Program-made: the position numbers and the translations under genes
Origin: Candidatus Blautia intestinigallinarum
GTDB lineage: Bacteria; Bacillota; Clostridia; Lachnospirales; Lachnospiraceae
Assembly: GCA_019112635.1 (NCBI GenBank)
Contig: DXIX01000002.1
Span: 1-64,000 of the forward strand
DNA: 64,000 nt
Direction of reading: 5' to 3'
Notes under the pieces: generated by a model
Seen by the model: only the letters and a program-made list of their open reading frames with translations
Told to the model about the DNA's origin: nothing
The model's database searches: none
Part shown: in pieces, positions 9,280 through 17,579 of the stretch
Position numbering within the stretch: the stretch's first letter is position 1
How the letters are laid out: each line of letters begins with the position of its first letter

Positions 9280-9305
9280 CAGGCGTACTGTCTTCAGTAC
9301 GCCTG
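9280..9305. terminator. Bidirectional terminator between EIIC-like gene and yerC
   Basis: Perfect 11-bp stem CAGGCGTACTG / CAGTACGCCTG with a TCTT loop. The flanks are T-rich on both strands (TCTTCATTGCTT on plus, TTTAATTTATC on minus). It sits between two convergent genes. Confidence 0.75.
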
Positions 9306-9315
9306 TCTTCATTGC

Positions 9316-9621
9316 TTATTCACTTTCTTTGTCTTTCTCTTCCAGCCGTTTCAATACCATCTCATAGCCATCATTCCCGTAATTCAGAGAACGATTCACA
9401 CGGCTGATCGTCGCAGTCGATGCACCAGTCTTCTCTGAAATGTCCAGATATGTGCGCTTGTCCATCAACATCTTTGCCACTTCAAATCTCTGAGACAGAG
9501 AGAGCAGTTCATTAATCGTACACACATCCTCGAAGAACAGATAACATTCTTCTTTTGTCTTCAGACTGAGAATCCCCTCAAACAACTGATCGACCGCTTC
9601 TGTCCTTATTTTTTTACCCAT
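9316..9621 (-). CDS. YerC/YecD family TrpR-related protein
   Basis: A 101-residue DNA-binding protein of the YerC family, related in fold to the tryptophan repressor. Helix-turn-helix residues are seen in TYLDISEKTGASTATISRVNRSL, with the Firmicutes signature around FFEDVCTINELLSLSQRFEVAKML. The regulated genes are unknown; it is not next to trp genes here. The ATG (9619-9621) has GGAGA upstream. Its promoter is at 9708-9736, giving an ~80-base leader. Convergent with the EIIC-like gene. Confidence 0.9.
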   Translation of the reverse strand: MGKKIRTEAVDQLFEGILSLKTKEECYLFFEDVCTINELLSLSQRFEVAKMLMDKRTYLDISEKTGASTATISRVNRSLNYGNDGYEMVLKRLEEKDKESE

Positions 9622-9707
9622 TACTTATTCTCCTTCGACATGTTCTTGCAATATCCGCTGTACGTGTTTCGCGGACATTTTGGCATAGAAACTACCTTCT
9701 AACTTTC

Positions 9708-9736
9708 ATTTTATCACACTAAAATTGCACATTCAA
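9708..9736 (-). promoter_or_regulatory. Promoter of yerC
   Basis: Minus strand TTGAAT (9731-9736), 17-base spacer, TAAAAT (9708-9713). Confidence 0.65.
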
Positions 9737-9763
9737 GAAGCTTTCGCAATTTTCATAAAATTT

Positions 9764-10483
9764 TTAGGATTTAAAACGATTTACATAGGGTTTTAATCTC
9801 TCCGCCGAATAATTGAGAACCAGCTCTTCCGGAAAATCCGCCTCCTTCAGCAGGGGATAAATGTTAGGGAACTCTCCGATCAGAGTGTCAAAATGTGCGT
9901 CACTGCTCATGACAATCGGCACATGGTATTCTTTGCAGTAGCAAAGCATTTCCAGATCGTGTTCCCGGGCATTCTGGCGTGCGCACTCCGGGTCCAGAGA
10001 ATGGTTGTTAACTTCCAGAACTTTTCCATAGTCTGCCGCCGTCCGGACCAGTGTCCGGTAATCTACAGGGAATCGCCCGTCATCCGGATGTCCGATGATA
10101 TTCACCGCAGGATTGGCCAGCACCCTCTGATAGGCGCCGGTATTTTCCTCTAAAGTACCTGGCTTCATGCAGGGGGTGTGCATACTGGCAATCACAAGAT
10201 CCAATTCCTGTAAATCCTTCTGTGCCAGATCCAGGTTTCCCTGAATATCCATGATATTGACTTCGGTTCCCAGAAGCAGTTCAACCCCATACAGATTGCG
10301 GGGCACCACCTTCAGATTATGAAAATAAAAGCGCTGACAACTGCCCGGCATCATGGGCGCATGTTCTGTAATTCCAAGAATCTCAAGCCCTTTATCCGAC
10401 GCTGCTCTTGCCATCTCCCGCAGAGAGCAGTAGGCATGTCCGCTGGCTATTGTATGCGTATGCAGATCCAATACACTTTTCAT
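9764..10483 (-). CDS. PHP-domain phosphatase/hydrolase (YcdX-like)
   Basis: A 239-residue metal-dependent hydrolase of the PHP superfamily. Metal ligands typical of the family are visible: the N-terminal LDLHTHT (residues 6-12), a GITEHAP motif, an IASMHTP motif, a GHPDDG motif, a VNNHS and the late SSDAHF. The size and motif order match YcdX-type phosphatases, which are trinuclear zinc enzymes, rather than the PHP domain of PolC or histidinol phosphatase HisK, although phosphoesterase substrate cannot be deduced. GGGAGG precedes the ATG. It is divergent from thiT and transcribed alone. Confidence 0.88.
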   Translation of the reverse strand: MKSVLDLHTHTIASGHAYCSLREMARAASDKGLEILGITEHAPMMPGSCQRFYFHNLKVVPRNLYGVELLLGTEVNIMDIQGNLDLAQKDLQELDLVIASMHTPCMKPGTLEENTGAYQRVLANPAVNIIGHPDDGRFPVDYRTLVRTAADYGKVLEVNNHSLDPECARQNAREHDLEMLCYCKEYHVPIVMSSDAHFDTLIGEFPNIYPLLKEADFPEELVLNYSAERLKPYVNRFKS

Positions 10484-10561
10484 TGTCTCATTCCTCCCTG
10501 ACCATTATACTTCCAGCTCTTTGAATTTACAAGTTCAGAAAAGTAAAGAATAAAAGTACTC

Positions 10562-10589
10562 TTTACATTTTTATAATTTGTGATATGAT
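10562..10589 (+). promoter_or_regulatory. Promoter of thiT
   Basis: TTTACA (10562-10567), 16-base spacer, TATGAT (10584-10589). No TPP riboswitch consensus is visible between this and the start codon; the leader is only about 30 bases. Confidence 0.6.
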
Positions 10590-10627
10590 AAGTTCGCTGA
10601 AATTTTACATCAAAGGAGGAATTTACC

Positions 10628-11326
10628 ATGTTTCAGTTTCTGGTAAACGCGGAAGGAGGACTCACCTCAGCCGGTTACGTAGTATCCGTTTTAGCTGTTG
10701 TCCTTTTCATTGCCTTAATTTTTATTCTGCTTCGCAGGAAAAGCAGTTCTTTTAAGATGTCCACGCAGCAGCTGGTTACCTGTGCCATTGCACTGGCTCT
10801 GGCCTATGTGACTTCTTACATCCGGATTTTTAAGCTGCCTTTCGGCGGTTCCGTCACTCTGTTCAGCATGTTATTCATCGTACTGATCGGATACTGGTAC
10901 GGCATCCGCATCGGGCTGCTCACAGGCCTGGTCTTCGGTGTCCTGCAGTTTCTCCAGGAGCCCTATGTACTCTCCTTTTTCCAGGTATGCTGTGACTACT
11001 TCCTGGCATTTGCCGCTCTTGGTCTCGCCGGAGTCTTCAAAAACGCCAAAAAGCATGGACTGATAAAAGGATACATCCTGGCTGTGATTGTGCGCGGTGC
11101 CTTTCATGCCCTGGGTGGCTATCTCTACTGGATGAGCTACATGCCGGAGTCATTCCCGAAATCATTGACCGCTGTCTACCCCATCGTCTACAATTATTCC
11201 TATCTTTTGGCGGAGGGAGTGCTCACCGTCATTGTCATCTCCATTCCGGCAGTATCCAAGGCACTGAATCAGATCCGAAATCTCTGTGCCCCTGCCGCAA
11301 AACCAGTCTCTTCGAAAACCGCATAA
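10628..11326 (+). CDS. thiT: Thiamine-specific ECF transporter S component ThiT
   Basis: Integral membrane substrate-binding subunit that captures thiamine and works with a shared energizing module (EcfA-EcfA'-EcfT), which is encoded elsewhere. The family block SYIRIFKLPFGGSVT followed by Tyr-Gly-Ile-Arg-x-Gly-Leu-Leu-Thr-Gly and FQVCCDYFLAFAALGLAG is clear. Six hydrophobic segments fit the S-component fold; an extra N-terminal hydrophobic segment (about 40 residues) precedes the usual ThiT start. AAAGGAGGAA gives a strong binding site for the ATG. Monocistronic, with a terminator at 11337-11370. Together with ThiN in this window it supports thiamine salvage. Confidence 0.93.
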   Translation: MFQFLVNAEGGLTSAGYVVSVLAVVLFIALIFILLRRKSSSFKMSTQQLVTCAIALALAYVTSYIRIFKLPFGGSVTLFSMLFIVLIGYWYGIRIGLLTGLVFGVLQFLQEPYVLSFFQVCCDYFLAFAALGLAGVFKNAKKHGLIKGYILAVIVRGAFHALGGYLYWMSYMPESFPKSLTAVYPIVYNYSYLLAEGVLTVIVISIPAVSKALNQIRNLCAPAAKPVSSKTA

Positions 11327-11336
11327 AAAATTCCGG

Positions 11337-11370
11337 GAAGCGTCCTTCATGGGCGCTTCTTTCTTCTTGC
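11337..11370 (+). terminator. Terminator after thiT
   Basis: A 9-bp stem GAAGCGTCC / GGGCGCTTC (one G-U pair), 5-base loop, then TTTCTTCTT. Confidence 0.75.
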
Positions 11371-11441
11371 ACTTCTTTTTTCCCAATGCTATTATATAGA
11401 AGAAACAAAGACCTATCAAAATCAGGAGTGAGTGGAATACC

Positions 11442-12374
11442 ATGCGATGGGGAGAAAAACCTTACCATTCCCTGGACTATATGCTTCGGGAACGTTTTCA
11501 TGAAAAAATATATAAAGTGACCTTAAACGGAGGGATGACCTGTCCAAACCGGGATAGTACTCTGGGAAACCGGGGATGCATTTTCTGCAGTTCCGGGGGA
11601 TCCGGGGACTTTGCTGCCAGCAGCGAGCTGAGCATCACCGACCAGATCGAACAGCAGAAAACCATGCTCACAGGGAAAAGACCCATTCAAAAATATATCG
11701 CGTATTTTCAGGCCTACACCAACACTTATGGGGCCCCTGCCTATCTTCGCTCAATTTTTACTGAGGCCATCCGTCATCCGGATATCGTGGCACTTTCCAT
11801 CGGGACACGCCCGGACTGTCTGGGAGAGGAAGTCCTGGAACTTCTGGATGAACTGAACCGGCAAAAACCAGTGTGGATCGAGCTTGGTCTTCAGACGATC
11901 CATGAGCGCACTGCCCGCTATATCCGCAGAGGTTATCCTTTAGCCTGCTTCGAGGAGGCCGTCCGAAATCTTCGAAGCCGTCAAATTGAAGTGATCGTCC
12001 ATACCATTCTGGGACTTCCGCAGGAGACTCCGGAACAGATTCTCCAGACCATGGACTATCTGAATCACATGGATATCCAGGGAATCAAACTTCAGCTGCT
12101 CCATGTACTGAGAGGCACAGATCTCGCCGAAGATTATGAAAAAGGGCTTTTTTCTGTCTACACGCAGGAAGAATATCTGAATCTCCTCATCTCCTGTCTG
12201 GAACATCTGTCTCCTGAAATTGTAATACACCGACTGACCGGCGATGGCCCCAAAGAGCTTCTCATCGCTCCGCTCTGGGCAAGCCGAAAAAGAGAAGTCC
12301 TCAATCATCTTCATCATCAGATGAAGGTGCGCAACACCTGGCAGGGCCGTCTTTGGAACCATCGCACTGTATGA
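11442..12374 (+). CDS. Radical SAM protein, TIGR01212/YhcC family
   Basis: A 310-residue radical SAM enzyme of the YhcC family. The iron-sulfur cysteines appear as TCPNRD followed by RGCIFC, the family variation of CxxxCxxC with a wide first gap. Later motifs are IELGLQTIHE and VIVHTILGLPQET, typical of TIGR01212. The reaction is not known; a tRNA- or sulfur-related role has been suggested for relatives but cannot be concluded here. The start ATGCGATGGGGAG has AGGAG about 13 bases upstream, rather far. DUF4364 follows after 21 bases, so they are probably cotranscribed. Confidence 0.9.
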   Translation: MRWGEKPYHSLDYMLRERFHEKIYKVTLNGGMTCPNRDSTLGNRGCIFCSSGGSGDFAASSELSITDQIEQQKTMLTGKRPIQKYIAYFQAYTNTYGAPAYLRSIFTEAIRHPDIVALSIGTRPDCLGEEVLELLDELNRQKPVWIELGLQTIHERTARYIRRGYPLACFEEAVRNLRSRQIEVIVHTILGLPQETPEQILQTMDYLNHMDIQGIKLQLLHVLRGTDLAEDYEKGLFSVYTQEEYLNLLISCLEHLSPEIVIHRLTGDGPKELLIAPLWASRKREVLNHLHHQMKVRNTWQGRLWNHRTV

Positions 12375-12395
12375 GCCAACGAAGGGGGAGTTTTT

Positions 12396-12911
12396 ATGGC
12401 TAAACCGTTCACACTCTACAAACTGATTATTCTCTATATGCTAAACGAAGTGGATTTTCCTCTCACAAACTCACAGATTTCCGAGTTTATCCTGGAAAAA
12501 GAGTACACAAACTATTTCCATCTTCAGCAGGCTTTCTCCGAACTTGTGGATTCCAATCTGCTGGAGGAGAGAACGATCCGAAATTCGACTTATTACTATC
12601 TGACGGAATTGGGAAAGACAACGCTCTCCTACTTCAATAACGAAATCTCTGATGCCATCAAAGGGGAAATCCAGTCTTTTCTCCAGGAAAAAGGCTGTGA
12701 ATTGAAGGAGACTACCGTTGCCAATGCGGATTACTATCAGTCATCCAGTCAGGATTTCCGTGTACGCTGCCGTCTCAAAGAACGTGGAACAGATATGCTG
12801 GACTTCACGGTCACTGTGCCCACAAAAGAAGCGGCAGAAGAAATCTGCCGCCAATGGTCCCGAAAACATCTGGAAGTCTATGAATATCTCATGGATACTC
12901 TGCTGAATTAG
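12396..12911 (+). CDS. DUF4364 family winged-helix protein
   Basis: A 171-residue protein of DUF4364, found mainly in Clostridia. The N-terminal 80 residues have winged-helix features (PLTNSQISEFILEKEYTNYF, then a Leu-rich recognition helix and an RNSTYYYLTELGK wing), followed by an alpha/beta C-terminal domain. A transcription-regulator role is plausible but untested. GGGGG precedes the ATG weakly (GAAGGGGGAG). Its stop codon overlaps the stop of the convergent rarA gene (TTAG), leaving no room for a terminator. Confidence 0.87.
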   Translation: MAKPFTLYKLIILYMLNEVDFPLTNSQISEFILEKEYTNYFHLQQAFSELVDSNLLEERTIRNSTYYYLTELGKTTLSYFNNEISDAIKGEIQSFLQEKGCELKETTVANADYYQSSSQDFRVRCRLKERGTDMLDFTVTVPTKEAAEEICRQWSRKHLEVYEYLMDTLLN

Positions 12912-14227
12912 TCGGATTCTTTGATCTTTTTCAGGTATTCTTTTATATTTTTTTCGTACCCCAGATCTCCGGGTTCGTAGAACTTAGCTCCCAGAATCTC
13001 TGTGGGCAGATACTGCTGTTTCACATAATGATTCGGAAAATCATGGGCATACTGATATCCCACTCCGTGATTCAGATTCGTGTGTCCGCCATAGTGGGCG
13101 TCCTGCAGGTGGGACGGCACCGTCGTCTTCACCTTTCTCACGCTTTCCATGGCTGCGCTGATCGCGTTCACCGCAGCATTACTCTTGGGCGCACAGGCAA
13201 TGTAGGATGCTGCCTGCGCAAGAATAATCTGGGCCTCCGGCATTCCGACACGCTCCACTGCCAGTGCCGCTGAGGTGGCCACCATAATCGCATGCGGATC
13301 TGCATTTCCCACATCCTCCGATGCACAGATCATCATCCTTCTGGCAATGAATTTCACATCTTCGCCGGCGTAGAGCATTTTCGCAAGGTAATAAACCGCT
13401 GCGTCAGGATCCGATCCCCGCATACTCTTTATGAAGGCAGAGATAATATCATAATGATTGTCGCCGCCTTTATCATAGCGTATCACGCGCTTCTGTATGC
13501 ATTCCTGGGCAACTTCCAGTGTGATGTGTATCTTTCCATCCTCTGATCTTTTGGTCGTCAGAATTCCCAATTCTACCGCATTGAGAGCAGCTCTCGCATC
13601 TCCCCCTGCCATATCTGCCAGAAATTCCATGGCATCCTCATCCATCACTGCCTGATAATTTCCCATTCCTTTGACCGGATCGGTCAGAGCACGCTGAATC
13701 AGTGTCTTAATCTCATCTTTTTCCAGCTGCCTCAACTCAAAAATAACAGATCTGGACAGCAGCGCTCCATTCACTTCGAAATAGGGATTCTCTGTGGTTG
13801 CCCCGATCAGGATAATAGTCCCATCCTCCACAAAAGGCAGAAGATAATCCTGCTGTCCTTTGTTGAACCGATGAATCTCGTCGATAAACAAAATGGTTTT
13901 CTTACCGTACATTCCCCGATCATTCTGTGCCTGTTTCACCACAGCTTCCATATCTTTTTTCCCCGCCGCTGTGGCATTGATCTGAGTGAAATTGGCACTG
14001 GTGGTATTGGCTATCACCTTTGCCAGCGTCGTCTTTCCCGTACCTGGCGGACCGTAAAAAATAATGGAACTCAGTTTATCTGCCTTGATTGCACGGTAGA
14101 GCAGCTTATCCTTTCCCACAATGTGCTGCTGCCCCACCACCTCCTCCAGAGTAGACGGACGCAGCCTGGAGGCCAGGGGCGACTCCTGTTCAAGAGTCTT
14201 CTCTCTTGCGTATTCAAATAAATCCAT
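12908..14227 (-). CDS. rarA: Replication-associated recombination protein A (RarA/MgsA)
   Basis: AAA+ ATPase related to clamp loaders and RuvB that acts at stalled replication forks. Walker A GPPGTGKT is at residues 59-66; DEIHRFNKGQQD is Walker B with the family-specific tail; GATTENPYFEVN is sensor 1; the C-terminal tetramerisation domain carries the conserved HLQDAHY and YQYAHDF segments. Length 439 is normal. The ATG at 14225-14227 has AAGAAGG at 10 bases; the TTG nine bases upstream has no usable spacing. The 3' ends of rarA and the DUF4364 gene overlap by 4 bases. Confidence 0.96.
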   Translation of the reverse strand: MDLFEYAREKTLEQESPLASRLRPSTLEEVVGQQHIVGKDKLLYRAIKADKLSSIIFYGPPGTGKTTLAKVIANTTSANFTQINATAAGKKDMEAVVKQAQNDRGMYGKKTILFIDEIHRFNKGQQDYLLPFVEDGTIILIGATTENPYFEVNGALLSRSVIFELRQLEKDEIKTLIQRALTDPVKGMGNYQAVMDEDAMEFLADMAGGDARAALNAVELGILTTKRSEDGKIHITLEVAQECIQKRVIRYDKGGDNHYDIISAFIKSMRGSDPDAAVYYLAKMLYAGEDVKFIARRMMICASEDVGNADPHAIMVATSAALAVERVGMPEAQIILAQAASYIACAPKSNAAVNAISAAMESVRKVKTTVPSHLQDAHYGGHTNLNHGVGYQYAHDFPNHYVKQQYLPTEILGAKFYEPGDLGYEKNIKEYLKKIKESD

Positions 14228-14264
14228 ATCTCTCAATCCTTCTTTTCTATGTCGTGTGCACCGT

Positions 14265-14317
14265 CAAAAAAAGCGTCGCACAGCTATCGGATGCTTCTCT
14301 CTAAGAGAGAAGTATCC
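14265..14317 (-). terminator. Possible terminator of infC-rpmI-rplT
   Basis: Minus strand: stem GGATxCTTCTCTC / GAGAGAAGxATCC (14289-14317, one mismatch) and, 17 bases later, a run of seven T (14265-14271). The gap between stem and T-run makes this only a possible terminator. Confidence 0.35.
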
Positions 14318-14364
14318 AAAAACCATACCACGCCTGAAATCTCATCCCTGTCTGTCAGATGATA

Positions 14365-14721
14365 TTAAGCCAGTTTCTCTTTTGCAACCTGAGCCAGAGT
14401 CTTGAATCCTTCCGGATCGTTGACAGCCATCTCAGCCAGCATTTTTCTGTTCATATTTACCTCAGCAAGCTTCAGTCCATACATAAATTTGCTGTATGAC
14501 AGACCGTTCAGTCTTGCAGCTGCGTTGATACGAGCGATCCAGAGCTGTCTGAACTGACGTTTTCTCTCTTTTCTTCCTGCGTAGGAGCTGGTCAGAGCTC
14601 TCATAACAGACTGTTTTGCTACTCTATACTGTTTGGATCTGGCTCCTCTGTAACCTTTTGCCAGTTTCAATGTACGATTATGTTTTTTCTTTGCGTTTAA
14701 TCCGCCTTTAATTCTTGCCAT
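14365..14721 (-). CDS. rplT: 50S ribosomal protein L20
   Basis: A 118-residue basic protein that binds 23S rRNA early in 50S assembly. The start [16 protein letters not shown] and the middle [16 protein letters not shown] are diagnostic. Last gene of infC-rpmI-rplT. In Bacillus L20 represses this operon by binding the leader; the leader here has a matching terminator (see 15530-15564). Confidence 0.98.
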   Translation of the reverse strand: MARIKGGLNAKKKHNRTLKLAKGYRGARSKQYRVAKQSVMRALTSSYAGRKERKRQFRQLWIARINAAARLNGLSYSKFMYGLKLAEVNMNRKMLAEMAVNDPEGFKTLAQVAKEKLA

Positions 14722-14750
14722 TTTTCGATTTCCTCCTGTTTTTATCTATC

Positions 14751-14948
14751 TTATAAATATGGTAATGCTTTCTTCATGTTCTTTACATTTGTAGAATCTG
14801 TAACAGTAGATTTTCTCAGATTTCTCTTTCTCTTCTGAGATTTCTTGGTCAAAATATGGCTTTTATATGCTTTATTTCTAACTAATTTACCTGTACCTGT
14901 TTTTTTGAAGCGTTTTGCTGCTGCTCTACATGTTTTAATTTTTGGCAT
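14751..14948 (-). CDS. rpmI: 50S ribosomal protein L35
   Basis: A 65-residue, highly basic ribosomal protein beginning [20 protein letters not shown], the standard L35 N-terminus. It sits between infC (34 bases upstream) and rplT (29 bases downstream), as in most bacteria. AGGAGG lies before the start. Confidence 0.98.
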   Translation of the reverse strand: MPKIKTCRAAAKRFKKTGTGKLVRNKAYKSHILTKKSQKRKRNLRKSTVTDSTNVKNMKKALPYL

Positions 14949-14982
14949 TTGAATTTTCCTCCTTAATCGCTCTTTCTCTATT

Positions 14983-15489
14983 TTAACGTTTTTCAGTTAA
15001 AAACATGGTCATACTGCGCCCCTCCACTTTCGGAGCCTTATCTACAACGGCAATGTCCTTCAACTGCTCTGCGAAATCATCCAGAACGTGTTTGCTGTTG
15101 TGCATATGAGCCATCTCTCTTCCCCTGAAACGCAGAGTCACCTTCACACGGTCTCCCTTGCTCAGGAATTTTCTTGCCGCATTTACTTTCGTCTTCAAGT
15201 CGTTGGTATCAATATTGGGTGAAAGACGTACTTCCTTGACATCGATTGTTTTCTGCTTTTTCTTGGCTTCTTTTTCTTTTCTAGCCAGCTCATATTTGTA
15301 CTTACCGTAGTCAATTATTTTACATACCGGCGGTTTTGCCTGTGGAGCAATCTTCACCAAATCCAATCCAGCCTCCTGGGCTTTGGACATTGCTTCTCTC
15401 GCAGACATAATCCCCAACTGTGCTCCGTCCGGGCCAATCAGACGTACTTCCTTATCTCTGATCTGCTCATTAATACTTAAATTGCTAAT
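14983..15489 (-). CDS. infC: Translation initiation factor IF-3, AUU start
   Basis: IF-3 binds 30S, checks the start codon and keeps subunits apart. The body [17 protein letters not shown], then the Lys-rich linker and the C-terminal [12 protein letters not shown] block are typical; the protein ends in MFLTEKR. With ATT (15487-15489) as the start it has 168 residues, the family norm. GGAGGTG lies 7 bases before the ATT. Upstream in-frame codons would add a non-conserved stretch and cross the leader terminator. The unusual AUU start is the known device by which IF-3 limits its own translation. It is the first gene of infC-rpmI-rplT. Confidence 0.95.
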   Translation of the reverse strand: MSNLSINEQIRDKEVRLIGPDGAQLGIMSAREAMSKAQEAGLDLVKIAPQAKPPVCKIIDYGKYKYELARKEKEAKKKQKTIDVKEVRLSPNIDTNDLKTKVNAARKFLSKGDRVKVTLRFRGREMAHMHNSKHVLDDFAEQLKDIAVVDKAPKVEGRSMTMFLTEKR

Positions 15490-15664
15490 TGTCTTGCACC
15501 TCCATACCTTTTCAATCTCTCCATAGCACAAAAAAATAGTGTCAATAGACAGACTATCCACACTTCATCTTCAAATACAGACTATATAACACTGTAATTC
15601 AATCATTGACCAGCAGTCGCCTTCTGCGCTGTGGTGAGAGTGGATACTCTGCTTTCTCTGCGTA
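15490..15664 (-). promoter_or_regulatory. infC operon leader (probably L20-type)
   Basis: About 175 bases of untranslated leader between the promoter (15672-15700) and infC. It holds several short inverted repeats and ends in a terminator hairpin 40 bases before the infC binding site. This is the architecture of the L20 autoregulatory leader of Firmicutes; the exact RNA family was not verified. Confidence 0.6.
15530..15564 (-). terminator. Leader attenuator upstream of infC
   Basis: Minus strand: AGTGTggATAG pairs with CTATtgACACT (AGTGT/ACACT outer stem, ATAG/CTAT inner stem, small internal loop), followed by A and seven T (15530-15536). It lies between promoter and infC, so transcription must read through it to express the operon. 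Confidence 0.7.
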
Positions 15665-15671
15665 CTTAGAT

Positions 15672-15700
15672 AAAATACCACGTATCTTTCCTTCTGTCAA
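15672..15700 (-). promoter_or_regulatory. Promoter of infC-rpmI-rplT
   Basis: Consensus TTGACA (15695-15700), 17-base spacer, TATTTT (15672-15677). A perfect -35 fits a strong ribosomal-protein promoter. Confidence 0.8.
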
Positions 15701-15725
15701 GTCTTTTTTTCAGAAAAAATCCTGC

Positions 15726-15757
15726 AAAAAACCTCCAGCCTTTTCCCGACTGGAGGT
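15726..15757 (-). terminator. Terminator after the DUF1540 gene
   Basis: Minus strand ACCTCCAG / CTGGAGGT stem with an 11-base loop, followed by T at 15726-15730. It closes the DUF1540 gene before the infC promoter. Confidence 0.85.
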
Positions 15758-15779
15758 TCCATTCTCTTGAAATATTTTA

Positions 15780-16097
15780 TTACTTTCTGCATTCAAAGGT
15801 ACCGCACTTAGTCTCCTGGCAGACACATGCGCCGGCACCGGCAATATTTACCTGAGCAGCTTCACACTTCTCACCGGCATTGTATACACAGTCATGAGCC
15901 TTACACTGAATATGAATTTTTTCACATCCGCATCCTGTACTGTTGGTCATGGAAGACTCTGATCTCTCCACAAAACTGGAACAGTTCGTCTCATCTGCAT
16001 GGTGCGCCTGCTCTCCGCTGACTACAATATCACCTTTGGAACAATATTCCTCCTGATTGTAAAGACAGGTTGTCGCAGAACATTTCAACATTGGCAT
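15780..16097 (-). CDS. Protein with two DUF1540 cysteine-rich domains
   Basis: A 105-residue protein made of two copies of the ~40-residue DUF1540 module. Each begins with a C-x4-C-x2-N type element (CSATTCLYN and CKAHDCVYN) and ends in a conserved Cys-Ser/Thr-x-Phe (NCSSF, KCGTF). About a dozen cysteines suggest metal binding; the function is unknown. Clostridial examples are often found in spore or late-growth gene sets, which cannot be confirmed here. The ATG at 16095-16097 has AAAGGAGG at 8 bases; upstream in-frame sequence includes a hairpin (TGTACC/GGTACA) and is untranslated. Followed by a strong terminator. Confidence 0.85.
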   Translation of the reverse strand: MPMLKCSATTCLYNQEEYCSKGDIVVSGEQAHHADETNCSSFVERSESSMTNSTGCGCEKIHIQCKAHDCVYNAGEKCEAAQVNIAGAGACVCQETKCGTFECRK

Positions 16098-16206
16098 AAT
16101 ACAGGCCTCCTTTCTTTCTTGTACCTGTTTCAGGTGGTACATCAGATAGAGTTCCCATATCTCTGCCTTTTATACATCTGTCCTCGCAGTTTTCCTGCCG
16201 CCGATT

Positions 16207-17382
16207 CTAGCGGTTCTTCAAGAAATCCGGGATCTGGATGTCTTTCTTCTGTACTGTGCTGGTCGGCTGCTTCGGAGTGAAGGTTCCGGCTCCCACATTC
16301 GGAAGATTAAAGCTCGGGATATTCATACCGTTTGGCATCTTCGCGCCGGCACGGTTATTCTGCTGCTGTCCCGCTGTCTGTCTGGTTCCAAAGCTGGAAG
16401 CGCCTTTGTTCGCGTATGCGTTCTTGGCTGCAGTGTCATCCAGCCCTGTGGCAATGACGGTGATTCTTGCATAATCCGCAACTGTGTCATCATACATCGC
16501 ACCGAAGATAATATTGGTATCCTCCCCTGTGAGATCCTGTACATAGCTTGCCGCATCGTTGGCATCCATCAGAGAAATATCACCGGAAATATTGATGATC
16601 ACATGGCTTGCACCCTCAATGGTGGTCTCAAGCAGCGGACTGGAAACAGCCTGCTGTACTGCCTCAAGAGCTTTGTCATCACCTTTCGCCTCACCAATTC
16701 CAATATGAGCAATTCCCTTGTCAATCATAACCGTCTGAACATCCGCAAAGTCCAGATTGATCAGAGCCGGCAGATTAATCAGGTCTGTGATTCCCTGAAC
16801 GGCCTGCTGCAGTACTTCATCGGCTTTCTTTAAAGCTTCCGGCATAGTTGTACGGCGATCCACGATCTCCAGAAGTTTGTCATTCGGGATCACAATCAAT
16901 GTATCTACATTTTCCTTTAATTTCTCGATGCCTGTCAAAGCATTATTCATACGAGTCCTGGCTTCAAAACGGAAAGGCTTCGTCACAACGCCTACGGTCA
17001 GAATTCCCATCTCTTTCGCTGCGCCTGCGACAACAGGAGCGGCTCCGGTTCCGGTTCCTCCACCCATACCACAGGTTACGAACACCATATCGGCGCCTTC
17101 CATCAATTGTTTTACTTCTTCAATACTCTCCTCAGCTGCTTTCTGTCCAACTTCAGGCTGCGCGCCTGCGCCAAGACCCTTGGTAATTTTCTCGCCAATC
17201 TGAAGTACGGTCGGAGCTTTGCACAGAGTCAGAGCCTGCTTATCTGTATTGATACCTACAAACTCAACTCCACCAATCGCTTCTTCTACCATTCTATTTA
17301 CTGCGTTATTACCTGCGCCGCCCACGCCGATTACTATAATCTTCGCAGAAGACTCAGCCTCATTCGTCATAATCTCTAACAA
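16207..17382 (-). CDS. ftsZ: Cell division protein FtsZ
   Basis: Tubulin-like GTPase that forms the cytokinetic ring. [13 protein letters not shown] (nucleotide-binding loop), NTDKQAL and the tubulin signature [10 protein letters not shown] (about residues 107-116) are present. A Gln/Asn/Gly-rich linker leads to the C-terminal peptide [10 protein letters not shown], the docking site for SepF/EzrA-type partners. The start is TTG (17380-17382), with GGAGG 7 bases upstream; the first ATG is four codons later and too far from the site. It is the last gene of the dcw cluster and has its own promoter at 17452-17480. No ftsA precedes it. Confidence 0.98.
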   Translation of the reverse strand: MLEIMTNEAESSAKIIVIGVGGAGNNAVNRMVEEAIGGVEFVGINTDKQALTLCKAPTVLQIGEKITKGLGAGAQPEVGQKAAEESIEEVKQLMEGADMVFVTCGMGGGTGTGAAPVVAGAAKEMGILTVGVVTKPFRFEARTRMNNALTGIEKLKENVDTLIVIPNDKLLEIVDRRTTMPEALKKADEVLQQAVQGITDLINLPALINLDFADVQTVMIDKGIAHIGIGEAKGDDKALEAVQQAVSSPLLETTIEGASHVIINISGDISLMDANDAASYVQDLTGEDTNIIFGAMYDDTVADYARITVIATGLDDTAAKNAYANKGASSFGTRQTAGQQQNNRAGAKMPNGMNIPSFNLPNVGAGTFTPKQPTSTVQKKDIQIPDFLKNR

Positions 17383-17451
17383 CGTACTTCCTCCTTTATG
17401 TTCCTATTATTTATTCCCCTCAGGTCTTTTTCTTAAGCTACATATAGCTAT

Positions 17452-17480
17452 ATAATATATTTTTTTCTCAAATTTATCAA
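17452..17480 (-). promoter_or_regulatory. Promoter of ftsZ
   Basis: Minus strand TTGATA (17475-17480), 17-base spacer, TATTAT (17452-17457), in the 197-base gap after ftsQ. A 12-base palindrome ATATAGCTATAT (17445-17456) overlaps the -10 and start region. Confidence 0.7.
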
Positions 17481-17579
17481 CCTCTAATTTGGGTTTTTTA
17501 CAAATTTTCATTAATTTTCGCCATTTTCCCCAGAAGGACAATCTCTCCATTTTCTTCTGTTATTCAAGAATGCCACAGG

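Noticed and set aside
8281-9312. 343-codon minus-strand frame opposite the EIIC-like gene
   Set aside because: No binding site or motif; its Gly/Ser/His-rich composition is typical of an antisense frame.
10490-10627. TPP riboswitch before thiT
   Set aside because: No CTGAGA or ACCTGATCTGG-type consensus and the leader is too short.
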